This document shows, piece by piece, positions 18,385 to 27,134 of a DNA stretch of 53,157 bases; position 1 is the first letter of the stretch, and each line of letters opens with the position of its first letter. Source of the stretch: Nitrosomonadales bacterium. Lineage in GTDB: Bacteria > Pseudomonadota > Gammaproteobacteria > Burkholderiales > SG8-39. Both the position numbers and the translations under genes were made by a program. The notes under the pieces are model-generated. The model was not told the origin of the DNA and ran no database searches. It saw only the letters and a list, made by a program, of their open reading frames with translations. Location of the stretch: the NCBI GenBank assembly GCA_005240145.1, contig SBAS01000069.1, forward strand, positions 1-53,157, given 5' to 3'.

Positions 18385-19446
18385 ATGAAAAAGAGAGATT
18401 TTCTGAAGGCTGGAGCAGTCGCGGCTGCGCTAGCAATTCCTGCCGCTGCCCGCGCGCAGGGCGCCAGCTACAACTGGAAGATGGCCACCGGTTGGGGCGG
18501 CGGCCCGCTGATGGACATCGGCGCCAAGGCGTTCGCCGAGAAGCTGGAGCAGTTCAGCGGCGGCCGCTTCAAGATCCAGGTGTTCCCGGGCGGGGCGCTC
18601 GGCAACGCGCTGAAGGTCCCGGAAACGGTCAAGAACGGCATCGCCGAGCTAGGGCATACGTGGATCGGCTACGACTGGGGCAAGGACCCGACCACGGTCC
18701 TGTTCGGCGGCTATGCCGGGTCTTTCGACACCGAGCGCATGCTGCACTGGTTGTACGAAGCGGGTGGCGCCGACATGCAGCGCAAGTTCCGCGACGAGAC
18801 CGAGGGCGTCGTTTCGCTGATCCTGTTCATCCGCACCGCAGAGGCCTTCCTGCATTCGAGAAAACCGGTGCGCACGCTGGCCGACCTGAAGGGCCTCAAG
18901 CTGCGCACGGCCGGCGCCTGGCTGGAGATGGCGAAGGGCCTGGGCGCGGCGCCGGTGACGACCGCCGGCGGCGACGTCTACCCGATGCTGGAGCGCGGCG
19001 CGCTCGACGCCACCGAGTGGGGCACGCTGTACGAGAACATTTCGATGGGTTTCCACAAGATCGCCAAGTACATCATCTATCCCGGCGTGCACCAGCCTAC
19101 CGCGCCCTTTGAGCTGTGCATCAATAAAGAGGCCTGGGGCAAGCTTTCTGACGCCGACAAGAAGCTGGTGGAGACGGTCGCGAAGCTGGTGACCTTCGAG
19201 AGCTGGTTGAAGATCGGGCAGGAAGACGCCAAGGCGCTGGACTTCTACAAGAAGGCGGGCAACACCATCATCGAACTCGCTCCCGAAGTGCAGTACGCCG
19301 GGCGCAAGATCGGCCTGGACTGGGCGGACAAGACCGCCAAGGAGGGCAAGTACCCGCATTTCGCCGCGGTGCTCGAGAGCCAGAAGGCGCACGATGCGCT
19401 CTGGAAAGGCGCCGCAGGCTGGCGTACCGTCAAGGTCAAGAACTGA
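18385..19446 (+). CDS. TRAP transporter substrate-binding protein (DctP type)
   Basis: The 353-residue protein has an N-terminal export signal (KKRDFLKAG followed by a hydrophobic stretch and an AARAQG cleavage site). The KR pair before DFLK is close to, but not exactly, a twin-arginine motif. The mature part begins YNWKMATGWGGGPLMDIGAKAF and contains the DctP/TakP-like motif GLKLRTAG (about residues 171-178), where the ligand carboxylate is normally bound, and GGDVYPMLERGALDATEW. It captures an organic acid in the periplasm for the DctQM permease encoded next. GAGGAGGAA precedes the ATG. An intrinsic terminator follows, which would make this subunit more abundant than the permease. Confidence 0.93.
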   Translation: MKKRDFLKAGAVAAALAIPAAARAQGASYNWKMATGWGGGPLMDIGAKAFAEKLEQFSGGRFKIQVFPGGALGNALKVPETVKNGIAELGHTWIGYDWGKDPTTVLFGGYAGSFDTERMLHWLYEAGGADMQRKFRDETEGVVSLILFIRTAEAFLHSRKPVRTLADLKGLKLRTAGAWLEMAKGLGAAPVTTAGGDVYPMLERGALDATEWGTLYENISMGFHKIAKYIIYPGVHQPTAPFELCINKEAWGKLSDADKKLVETVAKLVTFESWLKIGQEDAKALDFYKKAGNTIIELAPEVQYAGRKIGLDWADKTAKEGKYPHFAAVLESQKAHDALWKGAAGWRTVKVKN

Positions 19447-19466
19447 GGCCGCGCTGCTGGCTCGAA

Positions 19467-19491
19467 GGGGCGCTCACGCGCCCCTTTTTTT
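19467..19491 (+). terminator. intrinsic terminator between dctP and dctQ
   Basis: GGGGCGC (19467-19473), a TCAC loop and GCGCCCC (19478-19484) are followed by seven T (19485-19491). It is the clearest intrinsic terminator in the window. Its place inside the TRAP operon suggests partial termination, raising the ratio of binding protein to permease. Confidence 0.85.
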
Positions 19492-19518
19492 CGCGGTCGG
19501 CGCGCGGGAGGGAATCCC

Positions 19519-20022
19519 TTGGATGCGGTGATAAGAACGATTGAACGCCTGACCGGCAGCGTCGGTATTCTGGCATCGCTGGCGATCGTGCCCCTGGTTG
19601 CGGCAACCTGCTACGAGGTTTTCGCCCGCTACCTCTTCAATGCGCCGACGATCTGGGCCTACGAAGTGGGCTACATCCTCACCGGGTCGCATTTTCTGCT
19701 CGCGATGGCCTACACGCTGCGCGAAGGCGAACACATCCGCATCGACATTTTCAGCACCAGATTCTCGCCGCGCACACGCGCCGTCATCGATCTGGTCAGC
19801 TACACGGTGGTCCTGCCCCTGATGCTCTGGCTCACCTACGCCCTTTTCAGCCACCTCGCCACGGGCTTCCTGCGGCACGAGCGCAGCGGCCAATCGGCGA
19901 TGAACCTGCCGGTCTGGCCGTTTCGCGTGGTGTTCCTGGTCGCGTTCAGCCTGCTCGCCCTGCAGATTTTCGCCGAAGTGATCAAGACCATCCGCAGGTT
20001 CCGTTCGGGCGGGGCAGGGTGA
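19519..20022 (+). CDS. TRAP transporter small permease (DctQ type)
   Basis: The 167-residue protein has four hydrophobic helices and the DctQ motif EVFARYLFNAPTIWAYEVGY (about residues 34-53). It pairs with the large permease and with the periplasmic receptor upstream. The TTG start at 19519 is supported by GGGAGGG about 6 bases upstream; a GTG three codons later is possible. The stop shares one base with the ATG of the large permease, so the two are translationally coupled. Confidence 0.9.
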   Translation: MDAVIRTIERLTGSVGILASLAIVPLVAATCYEVFARYLFNAPTIWAYEVGYILTGSHFLLAMAYTLREGEHIRIDIFSTRFSPRTRAVIDLVSYTVVLPLMLWLTYALFSHLATGFLRHERSGQSAMNLPVWPFRVVFLVAFSLLALQIFAEVIKTIRRFRSGGAG

Positions 20023-21341
20023 TGGATTTCCTGCCGTTCTTCATGCTGCCGGTGGCATTCACCCTGATGTTCCTGGGTGTGCAGGTGGCCTTTTCGATGA
20101 TGATTACCGCGGTGCTGTTCGGCCTGGTGATCTTCGGCAACCGCGTCATCTTCCAGTTCGTGGAGAAGATCGAGGACATCTCGTCCAATTTCGTGTTCGC
20201 CGCGGTGCCGCTGTTCGTGTTCATGGGCGCGATGCTGGAGAAGTCGGGCATCGCCGACAAGCTGTTCGAGGCGATCCACATCTGGACGCGGCGCCTGCCG
20301 GGGGGGCTCGCGATCGCGACCATCCTCATGTGCATCATTTTCGCCGCCTCGAGCGGCGTCATCGGCGCCACCGAATCGGTGGTGGGCCTGCTCACCATCC
20401 CGATCATGCTGCGCTACGGCTACGACAAGGCCCTGATTTCGGGCGTCATCACCGCGGGCGGTTCGCTCGGCACCATCATCCCCCCCTCGGTGGTGGCGGT
20501 GGTGATGGGTCCGCTCGCCAACGTATCGGTGGGCGACCTGCTCTACGGCATGGTGTTCCCGGGGCTGATCATGGCCGGGCTGTACCTGGTCTACATCCTG
20601 GTCCTGTGCGTGCTGCAGCCACGGCGCGGCCCGCGCATCCCGCCTGAGCCCGGCGACCCCAGCTTCGGCGAAAAGCTCTGGATCACCACGCGCAATCTGG
20701 TGCCGCCGCTGTTCATGATCTTCGCGGTGCTGGGTTCGATCCTGCTCGGCTGGGCCTCGCCCACCGAAGCGGCGGCGATCGGCGCGCTCGCCTCGGTATT
20801 GCTGACCGCCCTCTACCGGCACTTCACCTGGGGCGGGCTGTACGAGGCGCTGCTGAAGACGGTCAAGATCACCACCATGATCATGACGGTGCTGCTCGCC
20901 GGCACCCTCTTCACGGGCGTATTCATCGGCGGCGGCGGCATCAACACCGCCAGCATCCTCATCAACAAGATGCAGCTTTCGCCGTGGATGCTGCTCTCCC
21001 TGATGATGTTCATCATCTTCATCGCCGGCTTCTTCCTGGACTGGATCTCGATCGTGCTCATCTTCGTGCCGCTGTTCACGCCGCTCATCACGGCCGCGGG
21101 CTTCGACCCGGTGTGGTTCTGCGTGCTGTTCCTGATCATGATCCAGACTTCCTACCTCACCCCGCCGATGGCGCCGGCGATCTTCTACCTGCGCGCCGTG
21201 GCGCCGCCCGAGATCACCATCCGCGACATGTACCGCGGCGTGGTGCCGTTCATCGTCTTGCAGTGCGTGACGCTGGTGATCGCGATGGTTTACCCTCCGC
21301 TGGTGACTTGGCTGCCGAGCGTGATGCTGACCTTCAAATGA
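20022..21341 (+). CDS. TRAP transporter large permease (DctM type)
   Basis: The 439-residue membrane protein has about twelve hydrophobic helices and family motifs: VPLFVFMGAMLEKSG, AASSGVIGATESVVGLLTIP, GVITAGGSLGTIIPPS and GFFLDWISIVLIFVPLFTP. It forms the Na+-driven channel of the TRAP system with DctQ. The ATG at 20022 overlaps the DctQ stop; a GTG one codon earlier is an alternative. The dioxygenase gene begins 10 bases downstream, which links uptake to oxidation of the imported compound. Confidence 0.94.
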   Translation: MDFLPFFMLPVAFTLMFLGVQVAFSMMITAVLFGLVIFGNRVIFQFVEKIEDISSNFVFAAVPLFVFMGAMLEKSGIADKLFEAIHIWTRRLPGGLAIATILMCIIFAASSGVIGATESVVGLLTIPIMLRYGYDKALISGVITAGGSLGTIIPPSVVAVVMGPLANVSVGDLLYGMVFPGLIMAGLYLVYILVLCVLQPRRGPRIPPEPGDPSFGEKLWITTRNLVPPLFMIFAVLGSILLGWASPTEAAAIGALASVLLTALYRHFTWGGLYEALLKTVKITTMIMTVLLAGTLFTGVFIGGGGINTASILINKMQLSPWMLLSLMMFIIFIAGFFLDWISIVLIFVPLFTPLITAAGFDPVWFCVLFLIMIQTSYLTPPMAPAIFYLRAVAPPEITIRDMYRGVVPFIVLQCVTLVIAMVYPPLVTWLPSVMLTFK

Positions 21342-21351
21342 GGAGATTGCC

Positions 21352-22257
21352 ATGACTCCAGAGCAGGTACTCGCCACCCCGCCGCGCGTGCTCACCCAGG
21401 CGCAGCGCGAGTTCTATTTCGCCGAGGGCTACCTCTGCATCGAGCGCGCCATCGGCGCGGACTGGATCGCCAGGCTGCGCGCCGCGACCGAGGAACTGGT
21501 CGAGCGCAGCCGCGCAGTGACGAAGTCGGATGCGGTGTTCGACCTCGAGCCCAAGCACCGCCCCGAGGCGCCGCGCCTGCGCCGCGTCTCGAACCCGGTC
21601 GAGCAGCATCCGGTCTTCTGGGAGTACTGCCTGCACTCGCCGCTGCCGGACATCGTCGCCGACCTGGTGGGGCCGGATGTGAAGTTCCACCACTCCAAGC
21701 TCAACTTCAAGTGGGCGCAGGGCGGCGAGGAAGTGAAATGGCACTACGACATCAGCTTCTGGCCGCATACCAACTATTCGCCCCTGACGGTGGGCACCTA
21801 CCTGTACGACTGCGGCATGGAGCAGGGGCCTCTGGGCGTGATGCCGCGCAGCCACCTGATCGATCCGATGCTCTCGCAGTACGACTCCGGGGGAAACTGG
21901 ACGGGATGCCTGTCGGAGGCCGACTGCGCGAAACTGGACCTGTCCAGGGCGGTGTTCCTGCCGGGTCCGGCCGGATCCCTGACCATCCATAACTGCCGCA
22001 CCCTGCATTACTCCGCGAAGAACGAATCGGACCTCGGCCGGCCGCTGCTCCTGAACACGATGACCTCGGCGGACGCTTTTCCGTACACCGTGAACCCGAT
22101 CAAGCCGAAGCATGACCAGTACGTCGTCCGCGGCAAGCGCGCCCTCTTCGCGCATCACGACCCGCGGCCCTGCCTGATTCCGCCGGACTGGTCGAAGGGC
22201 TATACCTCGATTTTCGCGCTGCAGCAGGAAGAGAAAGAGGAGCTCGTCGCGCGCTGA
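21352..22257 (+). CDS. phytanoyl-CoA dioxygenase family Fe(II)/2-oxoglutarate enzyme (copy 2)
   Basis: The 301-residue enzyme carries the iron ligands His131 and Asp133 in VKWHYDISFWPH and a distal histidine in TIHNCRTLHYSAKN. These are followed by RPLLLNTMTSADAF, where the 2-oxoglutarate-binding arginine is expected. GAGGAGA precedes the ATG at 21352. Located directly after the TRAP permease, it is likely to hydroxylate the imported substrate. The two PhyH-family proteins of the island share motifs but are clearly divergent and probably act on different compounds or steps. Confidence 0.88.
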   Translation: MTPEQVLATPPRVLTQAQREFYFAEGYLCIERAIGADWIARLRAATEELVERSRAVTKSDAVFDLEPKHRPEAPRLRRVSNPVEQHPVFWEYCLHSPLPDIVADLVGPDVKFHHSKLNFKWAQGGEEVKWHYDISFWPHTNYSPLTVGTYLYDCGMEQGPLGVMPRSHLIDPMLSQYDSGGNWTGCLSEADCAKLDLSRAVFLPGPAGSLTIHNCRTLHYSAKNESDLGRPLLLNTMTSADAFPYTVNPIKPKHDQYVVRGKRALFAHHDPRPCLIPPDWSKGYTSIFALQQEEKEELVAR

Positions 22258-22305
22258 AGCGGCCGACGCCGTCGGCTGAACCGCCACTTTCACGGGAGAA
22301 CCGCA

Positions 22306-22698
22306 ATGGGCGCAGACGAGCCTCGCATCCTTCCAAAGACAGGGAGCTTTCTCGCCGAGGGGTCCAAACTCCCGACCGTCCGGATGGGCGTGCTTGAAGG
22401 TCAGGCGAGCGCCGGGCACGTTGACCTCAAGCCCCTGATGGTGGGCGAGGACATGTTGATGATCGAGCTCTTCGAGAAGGCCGGCGTGCGCGTGCCTGAG
22501 CACTCGCACGACGATCACGAGTCGGTGGTCTATCTGGTCAAGGGAAGGATGAGGCTCGTGATCGATGGCAAGGAATTCATCGCGCAGGCCGGGGACGCGT
22601 GGATCCATCCGAAAGGCGTGAAGCACTGGAGCGAAACCCTCGAGGACTGCCTGGCGATCGAGATCAAGTCGCCGCCGCGCAAGACCTGGAACACCTGA
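22306..22698 (+). CDS. cupin-domain protein
   Basis: The 130-residue single-domain protein has a cupin core: PEHSHDDHESVVYLVKGRM supplies the motif-1 His and Glu metal ligands, and PKGVKHWSE supplies the motif-2 histidine. Small cupins bind metal ions and act as isomerases, decarboxylases, dioxygenases or ligand-binding proteins; the reaction here is unknown. It follows the dioxygenase by 48 bases. Its 3' end abuts the remnant of a minus-strand DUF1330 gene. Confidence 0.85.
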   Translation: MGADEPRILPKTGSFLAEGSKLPTVRMGVLEGQASAGHVDLKPLMVGEDMLMIELFEKAGVRVPEHSHDDHESVVYLVKGRMRLVIDGKEFIAQAGDAWIHPKGVKHWSETLEDCLAIEIKSPPRKTWNT

Positions 22699-22760
22699 TG
22701 CGGCTCCTGGTACTTCTCGGGATTGGTGACATTGATTTGGGCGATGTGGTAGGCAGGCAT
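22697..22760 (-). pseudogene. 5' remnant of a DUF1330-like gene
   Basis: On the minus strand, an ATG at 22760 preceded by GGAAAG starts a reading frame MPAYHIAQINVTNPEKYQE. This is the typical N-terminus of DUF1330 proteins (small dimeric alpha/beta-barrel enzymes). After about 21 residues the frame runs into the antisense strand of the cupin gene, where no further similarity is seen. The rest of the gene has therefore been lost, probably when the cupin gene was joined here. Confidence 0.6.
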
Positions 22761-22814
22761 GGCTTTCCGCGCGGCGACCGGTTGCGGAATTGTCGAGCAT
22801 AGAATGAAAGCACC

Positions 22815-23564
22815 ATGACAGATTCCCTCGGTCACCGCGCCAAGTTCGGCGTGCTCGCCCCCTCCACCAACACCTCGGTGCAGCCCGAGTTCGACGCCAT
22901 GCGGCCTTGGGGCGTGACGCACCACCACTCGCGCCTTGTCATCCCCGACAGCAAAGTCACCGGCGACAAGAGCTTCCTCGCGATGATGGATGGCATCCGC
23001 AACGCCCTTTTCCCGGCGTTCGAGGCGGTGCTGACTTGCAGCCCGGACTACGTGGTGCTCGGCATGTCCGCCGAGACTTTCTGGGACGGCCTCAAGGGCT
23101 CGAAGAAGTTGCAGCGCGCGCTCGACAAGGTAGCGAAGGTGGGCGTGTGCATGGGCTCGGACGCCTGCCAGGCCGCGCTACGTGCGTACGGGCGCAACAT
23201 CAAGCGCCTGGGCATCATCACCCCCTACATGCCGGTCGGCGACCGCCAGGTTTACCGCTTCTTCACCGAGTGCGGCTTCGAAGTGGTGAACCTCCTCGGC
23301 CTCAAGTGCAGGAGCCCGCAGCTCATCGCGCACGAGTCGAAGCGCACGCTGCGCGACGCCATCAACAGCGTGAACAAGGGCAAGGTCGACGCCATCGTGC
23401 AGGTCGGCACAAACCTCGCCATGGCGGAAGTCGCCGCCATGGCCGAGTTCTGGCTCGACAAGCCGGTGCTCGCCATCAACACCGCCACCTACTGGTACGC
23501 GCTGCGCCAGTACGGCATCAAGGACAGGATCCACGGCTGGGGCTCTCTCCTGGCGGAGCACTGA
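22815..23564 (+). CDS. arylmalonate decarboxylase/maleate isomerase-like protein lacking the family cysteines
   Basis: The 249-residue protein has the Asp/Glu racemase fold seen in arylmalonate decarboxylase and maleate cis-trans isomerase: GVLAPSTNTSVQPEFD at the start, RLGIITPYMPVGDRQVYRFF in the middle and WLDKPVLAINTATYWYALR near the end. Active members use one or two cysteines. The corresponding positions here read GMSAETFWDG (Met-Ser) and VQVGTNLAMA (Val-Gly), without Cys. It therefore either uses other chemistry or is not a cysteine-dependent isomerase. It is the last plus-strand gene of the GntR/TRAP island. A TAGAAT box lies 9 bases before its ATG, so it may have its own promoter. 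Confidence 0.75.
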   Translation: MTDSLGHRAKFGVLAPSTNTSVQPEFDAMRPWGVTHHHSRLVIPDSKVTGDKSFLAMMDGIRNALFPAFEAVLTCSPDYVVLGMSAETFWDGLKGSKKLQRALDKVAKVGVCMGSDACQAALRAYGRNIKRLGIITPYMPVGDRQVYRFFTECGFEVVNLLGLKCRSPQLIAHESKRTLRDAINSVNKGKVDAIVQVGTNLAMAEVAAMAEFWLDKPVLAINTATYWYALRQYGIKDRIHGWGSLLAEH

Positions 23565-23587
23565 GACATCGATTTGAGAATAGTCGA

Positions 23588-24328
23588 CTACCCCGCCGTG
23601 TAGCCGCCATCCACCGGCAGCGCCACGCCGGTCACGTATGCGGCTTCGTCGCTCGCCAGATAGAGGATCGCCGCCGCGATCTCCTCCGGCTGGCCGAAGC
23701 GGGCCAGCGGGTAGCGCTTGAGCACAGCCTGCGCCCAGGCCGGATCGCGCCGCAGCGCGGCGGTCATCGGGGTCTCGATCACGCCCGGGCAGACGCAGTT
23801 CACCCGCACTTTCGGCGCCCATTCGAGCGCCATCTGGCGAGTGAGGTTGACGATCGCGCCTTTCGATGCCGCGTACGCCACGCCGGTGGAGCCGCCAACC
23901 AAGCCGAAGATCGATGCGAGGTGCGTGATCGACCCGGCGCCGCTCTCCAGCAGTGCCGGTAACGCCGCGCGTGAAGCCAGGTAGCTGCCGTTGAGATTGA
24001 TATCGACCACGCGTCGCCACTCCCCGGCCGTCGGTGTCGGGCCGGGCGTCTCGGGCCGCACCCCCGCCGAGTTCACCAGCGTGGTCAGGGCGCCGAAGCG
24101 CGCGAGCGCGGCCTGCACCATGCGCGCGCAGGCCGCCTCGTCCGTGACATCGGCACTCAACGCGATCGCCGCACCGCCCTGCGCCTCGATCCTCTGCGCG
24201 GTCTGCGTGGCGGCATCCTCGGCGACATCCACGCACGCGAGCTTCGCTCCTTCGGCGGCGAACCGCAGCGCCGTGGCGCGGCCCAGCCCCGATCCCGCGC
24301 CGGTCACCAGCGCGACCTTTCCGTTCAT
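23588..24328 (-). CDS. short-chain dehydrogenase/reductase (SDR)
   Basis: The 246-residue classical SDR has the cofactor motif TGAGSGLG (residues 9-16), VNSAG, and the catalytic YAASK with the preceding serine in LASIFGLVGG. PVDGGYTAG closes the protein. It oxidises or reduces an alcohol/ketone; the substrate is not known. The ATG at 24328 was chosen because AGGA lies 5 bases upstream; another ATG two codons earlier (24334) lacks that spacing. It lies just downstream of secF in the same direction and may be read with the sec operon. Confidence 0.9.
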   Translation of the reverse strand: MNGKVALVTGAGSGLGRATALRFAAEGAKLACVDVAEDAATQTAQRIEAQGGAAIALSADVTDEAACARMVQAALARFGALTTLVNSAGVRPETPGPTPTAGEWRRVVDINLNGSYLASRAALPALLESGAGSITHLASIFGLVGGSTGVAYAASKGAIVNLTRQMALEWAPKVRVNCVCPGVIETPMTAALRRDPAWAQAVLKRYPLARFGQPEEIAAAILYLASDEAAYVTGVALPVDGGYTAG

Positions 24329-24335
24329 CCGCATC

Positions 24336-25280
24336 CTAGACGACTGCGCCCTCATTCTTGTCGTCGAGGGGATTTTTCTTCGGCGCGTGCACGAACTGGG
24401 CGCGATCGACGCCGAGCCACATGACGAGCGGGCTCGCCACCAGCACCGAGGAGTAGATGCCGAAGCAGATGCCGATGGTGAGCGCGAGCGCGAAGTAGTG
24501 CAGCGCCGGGCCGCCAAAGAGCAGCATGGTGGTGGCCATGGCCTGGGTGCAGGCGTGCGTGATGATGGTGCGCGAGATGACGCCGGTAATGGCGCTGTCG
24601 ATCACCTCGGGCACGGAAGCCTTCCGCATCTTGCGGAAGTTCTCCCTCACCCGGTCGAACACCACCACCGACTCGTTCACCGAGTAGCCGAGCACCGCGA
24701 GCACCGCCGCGAGCACGGGCAGGGAGAATTCCCACTGGAACAGGGCGAAGAATCCCAGGATGATGATCACGTCGTGCAGGTTGGCGATGATCGCGGCGAG
24801 GCCGAAGCGCCACTCGAAGCGGATCCAGAGGTAGATGACGATGCCCACGGCGGTCACGAGCAACGCCAGCGCGCCGTATTCGGCCAGTTCCTCGCCGACC
24901 TGCGGCCCGACGAATTCGACGCGCCGCACCTCGGCGGTGGCGTCCTCGGTCTTGAGCAGGGCGGTGACCTTCTGCGACACATCGGCGGTCGATTGGCCCT
25001 TCACCACCGGCAGGCGGATCAGCACGTCGCGCGAGGAACCGAAATTCTGCACTTCGCCCTTGAGACCGGCTTTGTCGAGCGTCTCGCGGATCGCCTCGAC
25101 TTTTGCGGCGTCCTTGTAGTTCACCTCGACCAGCGTGCCGCCGGTAAATTCAACCGAGAAATGCAGGCCGTTGTAGGCGAGGAAGAAGACCGCGGCGGCG
25201 AAGGTGGCGAGCGAAATGATGTTGAAGACGAGCGCATGCCGCATGAAGGGAATGACGCGGCGGATTTTGAAGAATTCCAT
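24336..25280 (-). CDS. secF: protein translocase subunit SecF
   Basis: The 314-residue protein has an N-terminal transmembrane helix, a periplasmic region that starts HFSVEFTGGTLVEV, and the conserved membrane block GYSVNESVVVFDRVREN, which is the SecD/SecF proton-conducting signature. SecDF pulls translocated proteins from SecYEG on the periplasmic side using the proton gradient. It lies 15 bases after secD. The C-terminal tail is short and charged. Confidence 0.96.
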   Translation of the reverse strand: MEFFKIRRVIPFMRHALVFNIISLATFAAAVFFLAYNGLHFSVEFTGGTLVEVNYKDAAKVEAIRETLDKAGLKGEVQNFGSSRDVLIRLPVVKGQSTADVSQKVTALLKTEDATAEVRRVEFVGPQVGEELAEYGALALLVTAVGIVIYLWIRFEWRFGLAAIIANLHDVIIILGFFALFQWEFSLPVLAAVLAVLGYSVNESVVVFDRVRENFRKMRKASVPEVIDSAITGVISRTIITHACTQAMATTMLLFGGPALHYFALALTIGICFGIYSSVLVASPLVMWLGVDRAQFVHAPKKNPLDDKNEGAVV

Positions 25281-25295
25281 GCGTGCCCGGTGTCC

Positions 25296-27134
25296 CTATT
25301 TCCAGCCGGTATCGCCGATCGCGAGGTGCGCGATCTTGCGGCGGTGGCCGTAGGTGAGGTTGACGATCGCGCGCGATACCACGACCGAGGAGAAGATCGA
25401 GGTCAGGATGCCCAGGCAGTGCACCACCGCGAAGCCGCGCACCGGCCCCGAGCCGAAGATGAGCAGCGACAGGCCCGCGATCAGGGTGGTGACGTTGGAG
25501 TCCAGAATCGTGCCCCAGGCGCGTTCGTAGCCCGCCGCGATCGCCGCCTGCGGCGACTGGCCGCCGCGTATTTCCTCGCGAATGCGCTCGTTGATGAGGA
25601 CGTTGGCGTCGATCGCCATGCCCAGCGTGAGCGCGATCGCCGCGATGCCCGGCAACGTCAGCGTCGCCTGCAGAAGCGAGAGCAGCGCCACGAGGAAGAG
25701 CAGGTTGACGCCCAGCGCGATGGAGGAAAACACGCCAAAGAGGGTGTAGTACGCGCTCATGAAGACGACGATCGCGACGAAGCCCCACTTGGTGGCGTTG
25801 AAGCCCTTCTCGATGTTCTCCTTGCCCAGCGATGGGCCGACCGTGCGCTCCTCGATGATCTCCATCGGCGCAGCGAGCGAGCCGGCGCGGATCAGCAGAG
25901 ACAGGTCGTTGGTCTCGGTGGGCGTGAAGCTGCCGGTGATCTGGAAGCGGCTGCCGAATTCGCCCTGGATGGTCGCCACCGAGATCGCCTCGCCCTTGCC
26001 CTTCTCGATGAGGATGATCGCCATCAGGTGCTTCAGGTTCTCGCGCGTGGCCTGGCGCATGACGCGGCCCGCCGTCTCGTTCAGCTCCACCGACACCGCC
26101 GGGCGCTGGTCGTTGTCGAATGTCGCCGATGCGCCGATGAACTGGTCGCCGGTCACGAGGATCTGCTTTTTCACCGGCACCGCGCTCACGCTGCCGTCGC
26201 GCTTGCGCTCCGGGAAGACATCGACGTTGAAGCTGCTGCCCGAGCGCATCGCTTCCCCATCGACCAGCCGCACTTCGAGGGTCGCGGTGCGCCCGAGGAT
26301 GTCCTTCGCCTTGGCCGGATCCTGCACGCCGGGCAGCTGCACGACGATGCGGTCGATGCCCTGTTGCTGGATCACCGGTTCGGCGACCCCGAGCTGGTTT
26401 ACGCGCCGGTGCAGGGTCACGATGTTCTGCTTCACCGCGAGGTCCTGTTCGTTCTTCAGCGCTTCGGGCTTGAGCGTCGCGACGATCATGAAATCCTGGC
26501 CGTCTTCGCGCTTGGCCAGGGTGAGCACCGGGATGAGCTGGCCGATGGCCGAGTTCGCCTCGTCGCGCGTCTTGGCGTCGCGAAAGCGCAGGCGCAGCGT
26601 CTGGCCTTCGCGCGCGATGCCGGCATGGCGGATGTTTTTTTCGCGCAGGCCGGTGCGCAGGTCGCCGGCGAAGGATTCCAGCCGCTTGACGAGCGCCGCC
26701 TGCATGTCCACCTGCAGCAGGAAATGCACGCCGCCCCTCAGGTCGAGGCCGAGGTACATCGGCAGCGCGTGCACCGCGGTGAGCCAGGCGGGCGACGAGG
26801 AAAGCAGGTTCAGCGCCACCACGTACTCGGGATTCTGCGGATCCGGGTTGAGCGTCTTCTCGATCAGGTCCTTCGCCTTCAGCTGCGTGTCGGAATCCGC
26901 GACGCGGATGCGCAGGCCGTGCAGATCAAGCAGCACGCCCGTGGTGGCGATCTGCCGGGCCTTCAATACCTGTTCGAGGCGCCCGAGCAGGGCGGCGTCC
27001 ACCTTGACGGTGGCCTTGTTGCTCGAGACCTGGACGGCCGGCGCCTCGCCGAAGAAGTTCGGCAGCGTGAACAGCAGCGCTGCGGCGATCGTGACGCCGA
27101 TCAGCGCGTATTTCCAGGCCGGGAAGCGGTTCAC
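25296..27134 (-). CDS. secD: protein translocase subunit SecD
   Basis: The 612-residue protein has one N-terminal helix, a large periplasmic P1 domain that includes the GLDLRGGVHFLLQVD motif, and then six C-terminal helices with GMAIDANVLINERIREE, the RND-type proton-relay segment. It works with SecF, and with YajC encoded immediately upstream, to complete export. The gene begins directly after the yajC stop, so both are translated from one message. Length matches SecD in E. coli (615 residues). Confidence 0.97.
   Translation of the reverse strand: MNRFPAWKYALIGVTIAAALLFTLPNFFGEAPAVQVSSNKATVKVDAALLGRLEQVLKARQIATTGVLLDLHGLRIRVADSDTQLKAKDLIEKTLNPDPQNPEYVVALNLLSSSPAWLTAVHALPMYLGLDLRGGVHFLLQVDMQAALVKRLESFAGDLRTGLREKNIRHAGIAREGQTLRLRFRDAKTRDEANSAIGQLIPVLTLAKREDGQDFMIVATLKPEALKNEQDLAVKQNIVTLHRRVNQLGVAEPVIQQQGIDRIVVQLPGVQDPAKAKDILGRTATLEVRLVDGEAMRSGSSFNVDVFPERKRDGSVSAVPVKKQILVTGDQFIGASATFDNDQRPAVSVELNETAGRVMRQATRENLKHLMAIILIEKGKGEAISVATIQGEFGSRFQITGSFTPTETNDLSLLIRAGSLAAPMEIIEERTVGPSLGKENIEKGFNATKWGFVAIVVFMSAYYTLFGVFSSIALGVNLLFLVALLSLLQATLTLPGIAAIALTLGMAIDANVLINERIREEIRGGQSPQAAIAAGYERAWGTILDSNVTTLIAGLSLLIFGSGPVRGFAVVHCLGILTSIFSSVVVSRAIVNLTYGHRRKIAHLAIGDTGWK

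Noticed and set aside
19836-21395. Minus-strand open frame of about 520 codons opposite the TRAP permease
   Set aside because: Composition is dominated by His, Arg, Glu and Gln repeats from antisense of membrane helices; no domain is visible and the plus-strand DctQM genes are clear.
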